Assembly (NCBI GenBank): GCA_009731375.1
Contig: BJOX01000008.1
Span: 1,627,665-1,656,079, forward strand
Length of the DNA stretch: 28,415 nucleotides
Source: Paulinella micropora
Taxonomy: Eukaryota; Cercozoa; Imbricatea; Euglyphida
Direction: 5' to 3'
Shown: in pieces, positions 27,602-28,415 of the stretch
Layout of the letters: every line of letters starts with the position of its first letter
How positions within the stretch are numbered: position 1 is the stretch's first letter
Position numbers and translations under genes: made by a program
Notes under the pieces: model-generated
Told to the model about the DNA's origin: nothing
What the model saw: only the letters and a program-made list of their open reading frames with translations
Databases searched by the model: none

Positions 27602-28015
27602 CAAATATATACATGCTCACAAACACGTACACAAGACACATACACACACACATACACACATACACACATGCACACATGCACACATACAAATCCACATACA
27701 CACATACATAACATGCATACACATACATACACTCATACATACACACAGACACACACATATGCATACACACACACACACATATATAAATATATATATATAC
27801 ACGCACATACACACACACGCACACACACACACATACACACACACACACACGTGCACACACACACGTGCACACACACACACACAGACACACACACACACAC
27901 ACATATGCACACAAACACACACAAACACATACACACACACACGTGCACACACACACATGACATACACACACACAAACACACACAAACACACACACACACA
28001 CATACATACATACAT
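27602..28015. repeat. (CA)n array with CATA and TATA blocks
   Basis: About 410 bp of CA-rich repeat. There is no gene signal. Confidence 0.97.
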
Positions 28016-28130
28016 CAATATAGAATAATTGTCGATAGGCCTGAAAGAACAGGCTGCCAATTTGCCCAGAGCGGGATAATCTATTGCCATTTTGTCCCGT
28101 GCGGATGGGGCATTATTGGCATTAGTGTTT

Positions 28131-28316
28131 CGGTCGGTCCGGTCTGGGAAAAGTGGCATTTGCGTGTACATAGTGGTAATAGTCATCCGGTCGGTCCGGT
28201 CTGGGGTATAGTGGCATCCGTTGTGGGTAAAGTGGTAATGGTCACCCGTCCGGTCCGGTCCGGGGTACAGTGGCATCCGCGGTGGGTAAAGTGGTAATGG
28301 TCACCCGGCCGGTCCG
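28131..28316. repeat. 58-59-bp GC-rich tandem repeat
   Basis: About three units, each GGTCCGGTCTGGG then AGTGGCAT then AGTGGTAAT then GTCACCCG. The GTGGCAT anchors are at 28153, 28211 and 28270. A weaker, diverged unit may precede at 28060-28130. Confidence 0.88.
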
Positions 28317-28371
28317 CACACACAATGGTGACACGTGTCCACCGTAACCAGTGTCTGATTTTTTACCACAG

Positions 28372-28407
28372 AAAGAATTCCTCATAACTCTGGCTGACGT
28401 GTCCAAG
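28372..28407 (+). CDS. 36-nt exon at the window edge
   Basis: Acceptor ttttttaccacag| (28359-28371) and canonical donor AAG|gtaagt bound KEFLITLADVSK, 12 whole codons. The gene continues to the right. Whether it is the same gene as exons 1-9 is unlikely, because that gene has a stop at 9970. Confidence 0.6.
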
Positions 28408-28415
28408 GTAAGTCC

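Noticed and set aside
27120-28028. Plus-strand 302-residue frame ending in His/Thr repeats
   Set aside because: Most of it is GA and CA array. The non-repeat start is antisense to the DIRS-like coding remnant.

Overview
This is a nuclear window from a protist-like eukaryote. Evidence: spliceosomal introns with GT-AG ends, dense microsatellites, a Ty3-type retrotransposon, a tRNA-derived SINE family, and a DIRS-like reverse transcriptase fragment of a kind I associate with alveolates (dinoflagellates, chromerids). A chromerid or other alga-like alveolate is my best guess, but nothing here fixes the species. Assembly gaps (N) lie at 4937-5068, 13524-13533 and 22469-23363.

Layout. Positions 1-2720 are long (CTAT)n arrays broken by structured, GC-balanced islands. 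The main island (about 481-1163) has a nearly complete group I intron ribozyme core (P3, P4, P5, P6, P7, P8, P9, a GAAA L9 loop and an 11-nt receptor). A 5'-truncated second copy of its 3' part lies at 1957-2084, and a short GC-rich motif occurs three times between the arrays. From about 2868 to 9970 a plus-strand gene can be assembled from eight small exons and one 2.46-kb Gln/Ser-rich exon. All junctions agree in phase, and the introns are almost pure microsatellite. It ends in a well-formed C-terminus of unknown family.

Positions 10504-21319 are bounded by two 120-bp direct repeats with TG...CA ends that differ at 5 sites. Between them lies a rearranged Ty3-like element: gag, protease and RT/RNase H on the minus strand, but integrase on the plus strand next to the left repeat. 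Protease is broken, and gag and pol are separated by in-frame stops. A SINE copy sits between the integrase and RT blocks.

Positions 21320-28415 hold a stray pol fragment, a repeated hairpin sequence, two more SINE copies around a gap, four head-to-tail copies of a repeat that has a poly(A) end on the minus strand, a decayed DIRS-like RT (YVDN in place of a DD pair), GA and CA arrays, a 58-59-bp GC-rich tandem repeat, and a canonical 36-nt exon at the right edge.

The genes do not form a pathway. The window is one host gene with microsatellite introns, surrounded and partly built by mobile and repeated DNA. The least expected item is the group I ribozyme-like sequence outside any rRNA context.
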